Below are positions 34,561 to 47,000 of a stretch of DNA of 64,000 nt, one piece after another; positions within the stretch are counted from its first letter, which is position 1; each line of letters starts with the position of its first letter. Under the pieces are notes generated by a model. It was not told where the DNA came from, did no database searches, and was given only the letters and a program-made list of their open reading frames with translations. This DNA is from Caprella mutica. Taxonomy: Eukaryota; Arthropoda; Malacostraca; Amphipoda; Caprellidae. The position numbers were made by a program, and so were the translations under genes. Location of the stretch: positions 147,981-211,980 of the forward strand of contig CANNZV010000842.1 in NCBI GenBank assembly GCA_947561585.1. The letters are read 5' to 3'.

Positions 34561-35310
34561 GTGGGAGATATGTACGTCTATAATAATCTGGTGTATATCA
34601 ATTTTGACCCAGCTTTTTCAAACTATCTTTCTGTTAATTCCAATATTCATAATTACTTGACTCGTGGTTCATCCAACATTCTGCTGCCACTGTTTAGATG
34701 TGAGAAATGCAAGTCATCAATTATTTATGCTACGCCTAAAATTTGGAATTCACTCGATGAAAACATTAAATCTTCATCTTCCTTTGTTAGATTTAAGATT
34801 AGTTTGAAACGTAAATTGTTAGGTTGTTGAATAGTGTTTGCCTCTTCTCAGTTATTAGATCTCAATTAACTTTTTTTGTAGTTGTATTTATATACTGTTT
34901 TTAAGTAGGTTTGTAAAAATTTAATGATTATAAATTTGATTTTTCCTTTTCTTCTTATTTTAATATTTTGTAGCGTGCTTTTTTGTTTATGAAATTCTTC
35001 TTTTAATTAGGTTGCGCAGAAGGCTAGTGCTTTCCCGGGCCTCATACTTTCCTTAGCATGTAATAAATGATACCTAGTGAATGAAAAGATCAGGGTGGTC
35101 CCGACCCTATATCTCTTGTAAAAGGATGCTATATGTTCAATAAATGAATATATATCTTAAGAAGTGCCCGAAAAGTATTTTATACTTCGTTTGGGCTTGA
35201 TAATGAATCTTATTTGTATGTTTATAGCTGTATATTTGTTAAAATTTATATCGTCCCTTTTTTTAAAGTACCTAAGATATTTTCCCAATAAAGATTGTTA
35301 TAAAAAATGA
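34561..35310 (+). mobile_element. 5'-truncated non-LTR retrotransposon (ORF2 C-terminal end plus 3' tail)
   Basis: The frame to 34,830 keeps the hallmark end of a LINE-type reverse-transcriptase protein: an N-x-x-I-H-N-Y-x-T-R step, then IIYATPKIWNSLDENIKSSS and FVRFKISLKRKLL, ending 89 codons in. This is the C-terminal tail found after the RT domain in many animal non-LTR elements. No RT catalytic motif lies upstream, so the copy is 5'-truncated, as usual for this class. About 480 bp of 3' sequence follow, with aataaatgaatatat near 35,140 and aataaag near 35,287. Clade not assigned. Confidence 0.75.
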
Positions 35311-35518
35311 ACACATGAAACTTTACTAACAGTACCGAAACATTCTTGAGCTAAAAATAGCGAGCATACAAATATTTGTGTGCTTAATATTTCCTGCACG
35401 AAGAAAGGAATCTATCCTTCGGCTCAAAGGATGTTGTCCTTTAAACTCCTCAACTTGAGGATCAGATGGCAAGGAAAGGTTAGAGTTCTGAGACAGGAAA
35501 GTGTTTGGAATGTAATTT

Positions 35519-36100
35519 GTAAATACAAAGGGAAATATAAAGGGAAATATAAAGGGAAATATAAAGGGAAATACAAAGGGAAATACAAAGGGAAATATAA
35601 AGGGAAATACAAAGGGAATACAAAGGGAAATACAAAGGGAAATACAAAGGGAAATACAAAGGGAAATACAAAGGGAAAGACAAAAGGAAATACAAAGGGA
35701 AATACAAAGGGAAATACAAAGGGAAATACAAAGGGAAATACAAAGGGAAATACAAAGGGAAATACAAAGGGAAATACAAAGGGAAATACAAAGGGAAATA
35801 CAAAGGGAAATAAAAAGGGAAATACAAAGGGAAATACAAAGGGAAATACAAAAGGAAATACAAAAGGAAATACAAAGGGAAATACAAAGGGAAATACAAA
35901 GGGAAATACAAAGGGAAATACAAAGGGAAATACAAAGGGAAATACAAAGGGAAATACAAAGGGACATACAAAGGGACATACAAAGGGAAATATAAAGGGA
36001 AATACAAAGGGAAATACAAAGGGAAATACAAAGGGAAATACAAAGGGAAATACAAATGGAAATACAAAGGGAAATACAAAAGGAAATACAAATAAATACA
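35519..36100. repeat. Minisatellite, 12-bp unit ggaaatacaaag
   Basis: About 48 units. Single-base variants (ataaag, gacata, aaaagg) are scattered. One 11-bp unit near 35,619 shifts the frame. The long open frames on both strands are repeat by-products: the plus-strand one runs into non-repeat DNA on each side but has no recognisable domain. Confidence 0.95.
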
Positions 36101-36477
36101 CAAAGGAACAACAGGACACTTGGATCGATTTTGGCCAAATGAAGAATAATAATGAATCATGGTAACAAAATAATGGGAAATAAATTAAAATGAAATTTAT
36201 GTACTACAATAAAGGTTGACGGATGGTTTAATCGCGCCTCTTACAGCTGTAATCAAGAGGTTGTCAGATGGGTTAATTCGTTCATCTCATAGGACCAGTT
36301 AGTTAGATTAAATGAGTTTAGAAAGTTATACTGATAGTATTAATCTCATACCTTTTTTTTTGTAAAAGATATAATCAGTAGATTTTGCTCTAAAAGAATA
36401 TAATCAGCAATAGCTAGGAACACATAAAATTTAAATATTACGTTAAATAGCTCCAAGAGACTATTTACATTGGTAGA

Positions 36478-36750
36478 GGATTAACGTCTGCTTCTAATCC
36501 AAAGACCACAGCAATGATTTGTTTACGTCATCGTACAAAGATTAAATTAAATGCAAGGGACTGGAAGAAGCAGTCAGAATGGAAAGTGGCTCCATGGACA
36601 AAGTCACCTACCATCGACGGTGACAAAGCTTATGAATGCAGAAAAGCTACTCAGTAAATGTAGTCACTTACTAAAGAATGTGACAAAAAGGGACACAAGC
36701 ACCGGTGGCTGCACTCGTGGATATGAAAGAGGAAAATGAAGAGGTGATAG
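36478..36750. repeat. Dispersed repeat copy B (gaagcag family)
   Basis: It contains aacgtctgcttctaatccaa, then gcaagggactggaagaagca, then ggctccatggacaaagtcac, and ends ggatatgaaagaggaaaatg. The later half also matches 48,330-48,475. It is the fullest copy with the one at 48,255. Confidence 0.55.
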
Positions 36751-36977
36751 GAAATGAAGCCTACGACGCTACCTAACACAAAAATCCAAAACCTCGTAGT
36801 TGAAGAGCATAACCCTAGAACTTTCCTCTAAAACTGTAAGTACCGTTAATGAAGTGATAAACATGGTAGATATGAAAAAAGACATTACATACTCCAAATT
36901 ACAACAGATCAGGGCCCATGGGCCGCCACCTCCCTTAATTCTCTTCCATTCACCACAGATAGCGTCAGAGGGGTACA

Positions 36978-37045
36978 GAATGACTGATAAATTTAACTGT
37001 GAATAGCTGTTAAGCTACAGAATGACTGATAACTTTAACTGTGAA
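36978..37045. repeat. Detached old units of the 37,460 minisatellite
   Basis: Two units of the form gactgataaatttaactgtg and aatagctgttaagctacaga resemble the unit of the main array but have diverged. They are separated from it by about 400 bp that include the fragment at 37,090-37,260. Confidence 0.7.
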
Positions 37046-37089
37046 TATCTTGGTTGCCGGAAATTTTGGTCTCAGAATTTTATGAGTGT

Positions 37090-37260
37090 CATATCAACAT
37101 AAATGACCGTTATGTAGTTTGCTGTATCCGCTTGTTTGCTGTACTGCAGAGTGCACACTTCTTGATTGTTTATTGTTTAATGACCTGGCAGAGGGGTTCG
37201 GGGGGCGGCACGCGCCCCGATACATCTAATTCTTAAGTTTCATTTATACTGGTGACCGAA
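37090..37260. mobile_element. Fragment of the element family at 54,450-54,974
   Basis: The words gttatgtagtttgctgtatc, ttgattgttta and taatgacctggcag followed by gatacatcta match the interior of the 54,450 element in order (54,548-54,625). A GC-rich patch (ggggggcggcacgcgcc) is specific to this copy. Confidence 0.6.
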
Positions 37261-37459
37261 TATTCTATGACCGAATTTTACACTCAAATCTCATGTTAAA
37301 TAAACGTCGAAACATGTCAAAATGACTAAGTTACGCATCATTTTACAATGGTTAAATGATGTTATCCACTTTTAATAAATACACTACACATTTTAGTACT
37401 CATAATTTCAACTCGTTCCTTAATAACACCATTATAAACTGAGACCAAATTCCCTAGAA

Positions 37460-39066
37460 CTGAATAGCTTATAAGCTCCAGACTAACAACTTTGATAGAA
37501 AATAACTTATAAGGTCCAAAATGATAACTTTGACTACTAATAGCTTATAAGCTACAGACTAATAACTTTGACTGCGAATAGCTTATAAGCTACAGACTAA
37601 TAACTTTGACTACGAATAGCTTATAAGCTACAGACTAATAACTTTGACTACGAATAGCTTAAAAGCTACAGACTAATAACTTTAGAATGCGAATAGCTTA
37701 TAAGCTACAGACTAATAACTTTAGAATGCGAATAGCTTATAAGCTACAGACTAATAACTTTAGAATGCGAATAGCTTATAAGCTACAGACTAATAACTTT
37801 TGACTGCGAATAGCTTATAAGCTAAAGACTAATAACTTTGACTACGAATAGCTTATAAGCTACAGACTAATAACTTTTGACTGCGAATAGCTTATAAGCT
37901 ACAGACTAATAATTTTTGACTGCGAATAGCTTATAAGCTACAGACTAATAACTTTTGACTGCGAATAGCTTATAAGCTACAGACTAATAATTTTTGACTG
38001 CGAATAGCTTATAAGCTACAGACTAAAAACTTTTGACTGCGAATAGCTTATAAGCTACAGACTAATAACTTTTGACTGCGAATAGCTTATAAGCTACAGA
38101 CTAATAACTTTTGACTGCGAATAGCTTATAAGCTACAGACTAATAACTTTAGAATGCGAATAGCTTATAAGCTACAGACTAAAAACTTTTGACTGCGAAT
38201 AGCTTATAAGCTACAGACTAATAACTTTTGACTGCGAATAGCTTATAAGCTACAGACTAATAACTTTGACTGCAAATAGCTTATAAGCTACAGACTAAAA
38301 ACTTTTGACTGCGAATAGCTTATAAGCTACAGACTAAAAACTTTTGACTGCGAATAGCTTATAAGCTACAGACTAATAACTTTGACTGCAAATAGCTTAT
38401 AAGCTACAGACTAATAACTTTGACTGCGAATAGCTTATAAGCTACAGACTAAAAACTTTTGACTGCGAATAGCTTATAAGCTACAGACTAAAAACTTTTG
38501 ACTGCGAATAGCTTATAAGCTACAGACTAAAAACTTTTGACTGCGAATAGCTTATAAGCTACAGACTAATAACTTTTGACTGCGAATAGCTTATAAGCTA
38601 CAGACTAATAACTTTGACTGCAAATAGCTTATAAGCTACAGACTAAAAACTTTTGACTGCGAATAGCTTATAAGCTACAGACTAAAAACTTTTGACTGCG
38701 AATAGCTTATAAGCTACAGACTAATAACTTTGACTGCAAATAGCTTATAAGCTACAGACTAATAACTTTGACTGCGAATAGCTTATAAGCTACAGACTAA
38801 AAACTTTTGACTGCGAATAGCTTATAAGCTACAGACTAAAAACTTTTGACTGCGAATAGCTTATAAGCTACAGACTAATAACTTTGACTGCGAATAGCTT
38901 ATAAGCTACAGACTAAAAACTTTTGACTGCGAATAGCTTATAAGCTACAGACTAAAAACTTTTGACTGCGAATAGCTTATAAGCTACAGACTAATAACTT
39001 TGACTGCAAATAGCTTATAAGCTACAGACTAATAACTTTGACTGCAAATAGCTTATAAGCTACAGA
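37460..39066. repeat. 1.6-kb minisatellite, 39-40-bp unit with palindrome agcttataagct
   Basis: About 41 units containing gcgaatagcttataagctac. Spacer variants (aactttgactgc, aacttttgactgc, aactttagaatgc, aaaaacttttgac) occur in blocks and in a repeating order in the right half, so multi-unit duplication took place. The 12-bp core agcttataagct is a perfect dyad in almost every unit. Confidence 0.95.
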
Positions 39067-39169
39067 GTGATGTGACATTTTATTGCCCTCATAACACTTA
39101 TTTTTTACAGCCAAATGCTACTCAGGAAAGCTCTTTATGTGTGACCGGCAATGTGGAATTAACCCTAAA

Positions 39170-39555
39170 CGCAGGGGTGAAAAGGATGGGGTGAAATGAT
39201 GGTGTGAAATGATGGTGTGAAATGGAAGGGGTGAAAAGGATGGGGTGAAATGATGGAGTGAAAAGGATGGTGTGAAATGGATGGGATGAAAAGGATGGGG
39301 TGAAATGGATGGGGTGAAATGGATGGGGTGAAATGGATGGGATGAAAAGGATGGGGTGAAATGGATGGGGTGAAATGGATGGGGTGAAAAGGATGGGGTG
39401 AAATGGATGGGGTGAAATGGATGGTGTGGAATGGATGGGATGAAAGGATGGGGTGAAAAGATGGAGTGAAAGGATGGGGTGAAAAGATGGAGTGAAAGGA
39501 TGGAGTGAAAGAATGGAGTGAAAGGATGGAGTGAAAGGATGGAGTGAAAAGGAAG
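39170..39555. repeat. Minisatellite, about 14-bp unit
   Basis: Units of aaatggatggggtg with gatgg, aaagga and aaagat variants. It is strand-asymmetric, purine-rich on the plus strand. Confidence 0.95.
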
Positions 39556-39963
39556 GTGTGAGGTGGATGGAATAAATGGAGTCACGATGATATATTTATT
39601 CCTTTTCTTAGTAATATATTCACAAGAAATTATTTTTTCTATCAAATAAAATAATAATTGTTAAACCTAAATTTGGTCTACTTCTTCATCTCCAATGTGA
39701 TACAAACATCAAAATATCACAGAAGAAACCTCTCCCCTCTTATAAATAATATAATGGACGTTTTTAAAGTGTTATTCAATTTAACTTTCAAGGCCTGGCA
39801 ATCTCAGCAACCCTAAGTGTGAATCACTGTAATGTCAGTCACATGCGACATTTATCCATTGCCTCAAAATGCATTTCTATATTTTAGTGCAAACTTGCGA
39901 GTGATGAGTAAAGCTGCTTAGTGTCATAATAAAGCCCGTCAGTAGATCAGAGAATGGAGGCTG

Positions 39964-40036
39964 TCTACCGATAAATCTACCGATAAGAGGGATCTACCGA
40001 TAAGAGGCATCTACCGATAAGAGGCATCTACCGATA
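39964..40036. repeat. Short tandem repeat, 17-bp unit
   Basis: Four to five units of ctaccgataagaggcat. Confidence 0.9.
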
Positions 40037-40127
40037 CTCCTATCTTCACAGATTTTATTTTGTAAAGTGGGCTTTATGCAAATGAAATGAGATACTCCTT
40101 TTCCTGATGATGAATAGAAATCTTTCT

Positions 40128-40445
40128 ATTCGAAAGCTTGAAACCAAAAAATACCTTCAGTGTTGAGTTTAAATAACCACTTAATAATCCATATTCCATA
40201 TGCAAATATTATATAGCTTGATAAGGAGGTGTTTGTATCATAAGAGAATAAATACAAGTGACCGCGAAGCAGCAGACAAATATTAAAGTGGCTCCATGAA
40301 CAATTTATTTCAGTTGAGGGTTTAACGTCTGCTTCGAAACCAAAGGTCAATCTCTAACGTCAATCTAGAATTAACTACAAGGGACTGGAAGAAGCAGACA
40401 GAAAGAAAGTTGGCTTCATGAACAGAGTCATCAGTTCACATGCAG
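40128..40445. repeat. Palindrome-arm copy and dispersed repeat copy C
   Basis: About 40,128-40,167 repeats one arm of the 9,274-9,421 palindrome (tattcgaaagcttgaaacc). From about 40,258 the gaagcag-family repeat follows, with aacgtctgcttcgaaaccaa and gactggaagaagcagacaga, which are partly complementary to each other. Confidence 0.55.
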
Positions 40446-41058
40446 TGTGGAATTACTATACTTTGAACATTAATATTTTAATTCGAAAATGAATACCTTC
40501 TTTTAATATTATCCATTGAAGATAATAAATATATCTCGCTATATAATAACGTAGATTATAGATATACTATACGACTCTACGTGGTGTATAGTAATTGTAA
40601 ATAGCACACTAATCACTTCCTAATTATAATATGTATAAAAATGATATAGAGTAAAGGTAATAGAAAATGATTTAGAATTAAGTATTAAATAAACATAGCA
40701 ATGCAAAGTTAAACTATTTATTTAAATATTTTAAATTACAACCTTTTATTCAATTTAAAACTTAAATAATAAAATTGAACGTAGTTTCACATCCCTGTTT
40801 CTTTTTAGATTTTACATGATTGCATGGAGTAAAAAATTCAAAACTGGTTATCAAAGTACTAAAATAAACAGCTAATTCAAATAAAACTTCAAAACAACAC
40901 ATTCTTATGCATCTAATTTTATAAATAAATCGGCTTTCGATAGTAGAAAAGAGTCTAACTATTAAAAATAAAAGGTTCTGTATTTTAAATAACTGAAATC
41001 AAAACTAGTGTATCAAATATATAAATTAAAATAACAGTTTCTCCATTAATTAAGAAGA

Positions 41059-44000
41059 TCAACATTGAAATACTTTAGTCATAGTAGGAAGTTTCTTTAG
41101 TTTCAACTGTTCCTCTTGTAGAGTTTCATTTTGACCACCAATGTCTTGACCCTTTGCGACACTCCTGAGTAGGTACCTCTTACATCTTATGTCCCTCATG
41201 AGAATCTCCCTGGGGGTGAGGTGGGCCAATTCCCATTCCGGTGGAGACAGGGATTTAGATGTCTTCAAACTAGCAGAGATTCTGGTACCTAGATTTGCAG
41301 TACCTAGATTTGCGGAACCTAGATTTGGTTGAGGTATTCGTTTCCGTTCTTCGGCAGCTTTCAGTCTCTCTTGCTTCTTCTTCTCCCTTATTTTCTCCTT
41401 GGACATTTTCTGTTGGTGTAAAAGTTTGAAAATTGCTAGAATTAAAAATGATGAAAATAAAAAGAGCAATCTATGATGCAAATTACAACAGTTCGTAGCC
41501 AAAGAGACGCCATCATCTTCTAATCCGTCCAATAAATTCTGGTAATTCATATATGAAAACAGAAATTTAAAATTAGGTTTAAGACCATAAAATTATAAAC
41601 AAACTGAAATTACTCTAAAGCAATGAACATTGTTTTCCACTATACATTTACTCACCCCTTCAACTTCCTTCACTTTTTGACACAAGGTGCTGAAAATAGA
41701 AATACAGTCTTCCAGTTTAAACTTTTCAATATCTTCACAAAAGTAGACAGCTAATTCTCTTCGAATTACTTCCACTTTCAGAAGCAAAGACTTGACACCA
41801 GAAATTGAATCCAAGGACTTCGATATAAATACTGAAAAACGTGAGTATTAGAAAACAGGAAGAAATATGAAATGTTGATAGCAAATTAAAAGTTGAATAT
41901 AATTACCTTCATATTTAGTTCTGACACTTCCTTCAAGTTTGTTCATTCCTTTAGAAATCCGACTCACCATTTCTTTTATATCGTTAAATTCAGAGAGCAA
42001 ATCATTCATTGACAACCTGAAATGAAAAGTTTTCATCATTCTATTCTATATTTAACAATATAACATTAGTCAGATGCCTATGCTATCAAAAACAATGAAG
42101 AAAAATATGAACATTAATAATGTAACCTACCATCACTCAGTATTTATTTTTTATATAGTTTTTAAAACTACAACTAGCATTTAAAAAAATATAATCATTC
42201 TCAGCATGAAAATAGTTTGGTAAAATAAGTAATAATATTTGTGAATTAAATCATTTAACTTACTTAGCAACCATTTCTATTGACTCAAATTCAAGAATGA
42301 AGTCCACTACATTCGAATAATTCCTCATCAAATACTCCAGAACAGACATTTTCGTTTTCTCAGATTTTGTAGTCCAAATGGTTTCCAAATATTGAAGATG
42401 AAATCCAAAGGCATTGCCTGCATAACTTCCCTTTAGAAAAAAATTAAATTATTACTGTGCACCAATGACCTAGAAATTATGAAGATAACCAGAAGAAAAT
42501 TCTACTCACGGAATTAAGAAAATTCCCAAGCTCGAGAACTTTGCTGAGGAATTCTTGGAGACTTTCACTTCTATGGATGGTTTCCCCAAGTGAAACCAAA
42601 CTAGAAAACTCAGATTTCAGACGACTAAGAGCTGGCGGAACCTGAACACTCTGAAATGAGAACAGTATTTGGGATAACCAATTTAGTTATAAGATGACCA
42701 ATTTAGCCATAAGAAATTTAATGCTCATGCGAATCATTGGCAGGATAGAAGCCAAAGAACTAGTTCAAGATGGAGCACCGTTAATCTCTTGAACAAAGTC
42801 CTACACACATTTCTCTCCATAGGTGAGAATATTAAAAACCAAGACCTCTAGCTTACGACTGAACAACTGATAAGACCCTGTGTTTATATATACTAACCCT
42901 AAAATAGTTACCAAGGAATAGGTATGCTACAAAAAGTAAATAAGAGAAAATAATAGAGTTTAGTAAGGACTTCAGAATAAAAGACAGGTGAAAGTGGTTA
43001 TTCAGATAACTTCTAGTTTGACTTTAGCTTGAAAACTTTGACCTAACTTGAAAACTTTGACCTAACTTGAAAACTTTGACCTAATTTGAAAACTTTGACC
43101 TAACTTGAAAACTTTGACCTAACTTGTTACACTCAGAAAAAAATATAAAAAACTTTACAACTGAAATGTCTAATGCTATCATCCAATACTGCAAGGGAAA
43201 TTAATTAAACTGAGTATTAGCTTGATCTAAGTAGAAATAAAAAATTATCTAAATCATAATAGTTCGAGATAAAAGGTATAACGCACCATATAACCACAGA
43301 TATCTTCTAAAAAGAATTCATGCACGCGTCATGGTATATTCTACTCCTATAGACACTGAACTATCTTCTATTTTGGCAAACCTGAATCATGATCTCTAAT
43401 TTCAAATCGTAAAGAGGAATGTTCGACAACTCGAAACAAAATCTTTCGGCTGCTTCAAGATCTTTAAGCTCATTCTCAAATTTTCTTGAATGGACAATCT
43501 GTGAATGAAAAAATAAACAATGATTGAATTAAATTATAGTTGATAATTAACATTCAAAATATTTTATTAATTACATGGCGTAACGAAGGAACTCTACAGT
43601 CAGTACTTATTTAAAAAAATATCAAGTAGGTAAGTTTATTACACAGTAGATACTAGATAATGTGAAAGTGAATCAAATAAAAAATATTAATTGAGATAGT
43701 TCCAAGTAACGTGACTTTCTAGTGATAACCTTATCTAGTTTTTACCACTTTCTTTTTTAAAAATGTGTAAGATATCAATATTTCGTTTTTCAAATTCATT
43801 TTATAGTTAACTACAGAAATAGACATCAACTAAACTACAATAGAACTCCTTTATAGTGAATGCATAGTTCTGAGTAAGAAATTAGCCTACATAGTGAACA
43901 AATTTCTTTTAGTCTACAATTAACTGGCAATTACTTTTCTAAAACTGCTGTTATTTATGCAGATAAAGAATATTTGTTCACAATACGGGGTTATTTTCTT

Positions 44001-47000
44001 ACTCAAGATTCTACATTCACTATAGATCATTTCCACTGTATACAGATTGAATGAAGGAGAATATATTACCGTATCCTTATCGGGCAGACTCTTTGATAGA
44101 TTATTCAACATATCAATCTCCAAGAGACTGGCATCACACTCGCGTATGCACTTTGCCAGGTCAGTCACAGGCATCTTAAAAGCCTTCAGAAGAACAGACA
44201 TAGTGAGACTTCTCTTGCTGTCCAAGAACTTTACAGATCGCTTGACAGGAGTCTCCTTCTTTGTTGCTGGCGAACTTCTCTGTTCCTTTCCGAACACGGA
44301 CTCTACATTAGAAGTGTCCAATGAAGAGCAACTGGAGTTATTCAGACTATCAACTATATTCTCCCACACAGAATTTTCAATGTCCTGTGAAATTATGTAT
44401 CAATATTAGTAATATTCTACTTCCTTGTTTTCTTATTACTGAGAGAATTATGTAAGAGAATACTTGAAAAAAACCTCTTCAACTCTACTAGCTTCAGTTA
44501 AAAACAGTACTTAAATTCAAAAAGTTCGCAAATAACTTAAAGTAGAAATAGTGATAAAATTATCGCACAAAGAGTAGAAGTTAACGAAAGCTTCAATGAA
44601 TCTCAAAACTAATGACTTACATTAGGTTGACATTTCTTCCAGGCAAGTCGCTTCACCTGAGTCTTAGGAGAAGGCATCACTGTACAAAAACTAGGCACTC
44701 TGGGAACATGGCGAAGCTTATGAAGAAGAGTCTCGCTAGGAAGAGACCTGACAGTGCCAAAGTCTCCCCCACAGTACTCGGAGTTCCTCGGTGAAGAGGA
44801 AGGACATCCAATAGTCAGGTTTAAGGAGAGAGGACGTGGGGGTGGAGGAGGTGGAGGTGGGGTTGGAGGTAGGGGTGGGGGTGCGGTAAGCTGATTAAAT
44901 GAGGGAAGTGGTACGGTAGAAGATTTTGGGTTGAACTTCTTCAGAGTAGAATGAGGTGGTGTTAGATTTTTCAAAGTTGAAAGAGGGGGCGGAGGCGGTG
45001 GTGGAATTACGACAGATTTAGATGATGAATTAGATGGAGGTGGAGGAGAAATGCCAGTACATTTAGGAACATGAGAATCAGAAGTATGAAAACTACTTGA
45101 TGTCAGAGGATTGTGTATTTCAGAAGTCAATTGAGAGGGTTGAGTAGTTATATTTTCTGCTGAAGATGAGTGTTGCTTAGATTCAGGGTGAGAAGTTTTA
45201 GCTAAATTTATTACATTCGCATTAGCACTGTCAGACGGTTTTTTATCACAAATAGATTTCTTGTCATCTATCTCTAATGGTGATCTGGAGCAAATTGCAT
45301 TATTCAGAGAAGTACACGAAGAAAATGTATCCCTACGATCTCTTGACTGATTTGATAAAACTCGAGATTGCAGATAAGATTTATCAGTTTGTGTGGCAGA
45401 AGAGATCGAAATTCTCCTTGGCTGATTTTGTGTAACATTAGTTTTTGATTTAACTGTAGCTTTGACAGAATTGAATTCAGCTTTTAATGTTGATGTTTTC
45501 CATTCAATCGGTGAACTGTCGAATAAAAATTCTTCTACATCAGAATCTACACCAGTTTTCCTAAACTGTGATTCTATATTTTCTGTTGGTCTATTAGCTG
45601 ACAATGTAAATTTGTCTCCATGTGTAGTAGAATTACCTGAGTTATAGTTTCTCATACCATTCGATAACGAACAAGATTTTTTGAGCTGTTGAGGATATGA
45701 TTTGACATTGTATCTATTGTTAGAGATATACTTCTGTGGAATGCTAAGTTGTTTAATTTGAGAATTCCATGGTTTAACCTGATACATTCTTTCATTTCTT
45801 CTTAGCTGATGAGGACTTTTTGGAAAATTTTGATTAATAGCAGGTGCTTCGTAAGGTGAAACTTTATTCACAATACCAGAATAGATCAACTTCCCTGTCG
45901 CTGTTTCACTATCTTCCATTCTTTCATGATTGGTTATATTCTCATAATGGGGAAGAAACATATCCTTCTTTCTATTGCTCTGATTGGACTCACGGAAGAT
46001 ATTGTTATCTTCTCTCTTGAGTTCAAAATCGGACTTTGGGAGAGACTATGAACTCTGTCTCAATTCCTGTCCACTCAGCTCAGACCTCTTCAAAATCCCA
46101 TACTTATTAGTGTACTGTGGAGTGTGGCCTTTAACAATTCGAACATCTTCAGAGTCTATAACTCGGTCGGAAATACGAGAACTACCTACGCTAGAAACTG
46201 TCTGATGACTGAAATCTTCTCTGCGGATGGGAGATATTGGGCTTAGTGTGTTATTTACTGGACTACTGTTTTCAGATTCAGTCATTGAGTTTGGAACTTG
46301 AAGTTTGTTTATAGACTTTTGCATCTTGCTGAAGAGTTTCAGTGATTGAGGAAAACACTTCGTACTTTTTTCTGTTCTTGTGCATTCACGAATCTCAAGA
46401 TGTTTAATTGTACGGCAATTTGTTCTTTCTGCAGGAGAAAATTTTCATAATATTAAATGTTTATTTTCGATAAAAAGGTATTCTTGATCTGTAGCTAAAT
46501 ATATCTTATATCTTCTCAATGTATTTTTAATCCAAAACTCCTCACTCACCATACGAATTTAGTATTCTTTGAATTTCGGACAGTTCATTTGAATCCCAAC
46601 CTTTGAACCTAGAAATAAAGTGTAAAAAGTATAATTATTGATATTGGATAGTATAATAGCATGTATAATTATAAATTCAGTTATTATAATATGATCTACT
46701 TACTTGTAGATTGACGAAAAACTTGTAACAACATTGGCCACCTCTTTCATTAATTGTGGTAGAATCTGTGACATATCGGAATGCACCAGGCTGCATTTTC
46801 TACATTGAACACCTGCATTTCCCGAACATCTGTCGAAACATTTAGGAACGGACAGCTGTGAAGAGCGCTGAAACAAAGATCTTAAGCCACCTGTAATATT
46901 TTCTATCTCTTCAGAAGGCTGCCCATCCTTAGCTCTAGACCCCCAATTTCCCATTTCTAAACTACGTGTTCGAATTGCAGAACGAAAACATTTGAAATTG

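Noticed and set aside
35326..36165. Frames of 226-270 codons on both strands (Lys/Gly/Asn/Thr-rich on plus, hydrophobic on minus)
   Set aside because: They are by-products of the ggaaatacaaag array. Overlapping long frames on opposite strands and three minus frames argue against any one being real.
36551..36739. A 62-codon plus-strand frame with Cys and Lys residues that could be a small peptide
   Set aside because: It lies inside a dispersed repeat whose other copies do not keep the frame.
44047..45647. Plus-strand frames at 44,047-44,409, 44,612-44,794 and 45,462-45,647
   Set aside because: They are shadows of the minus-strand formin exons.
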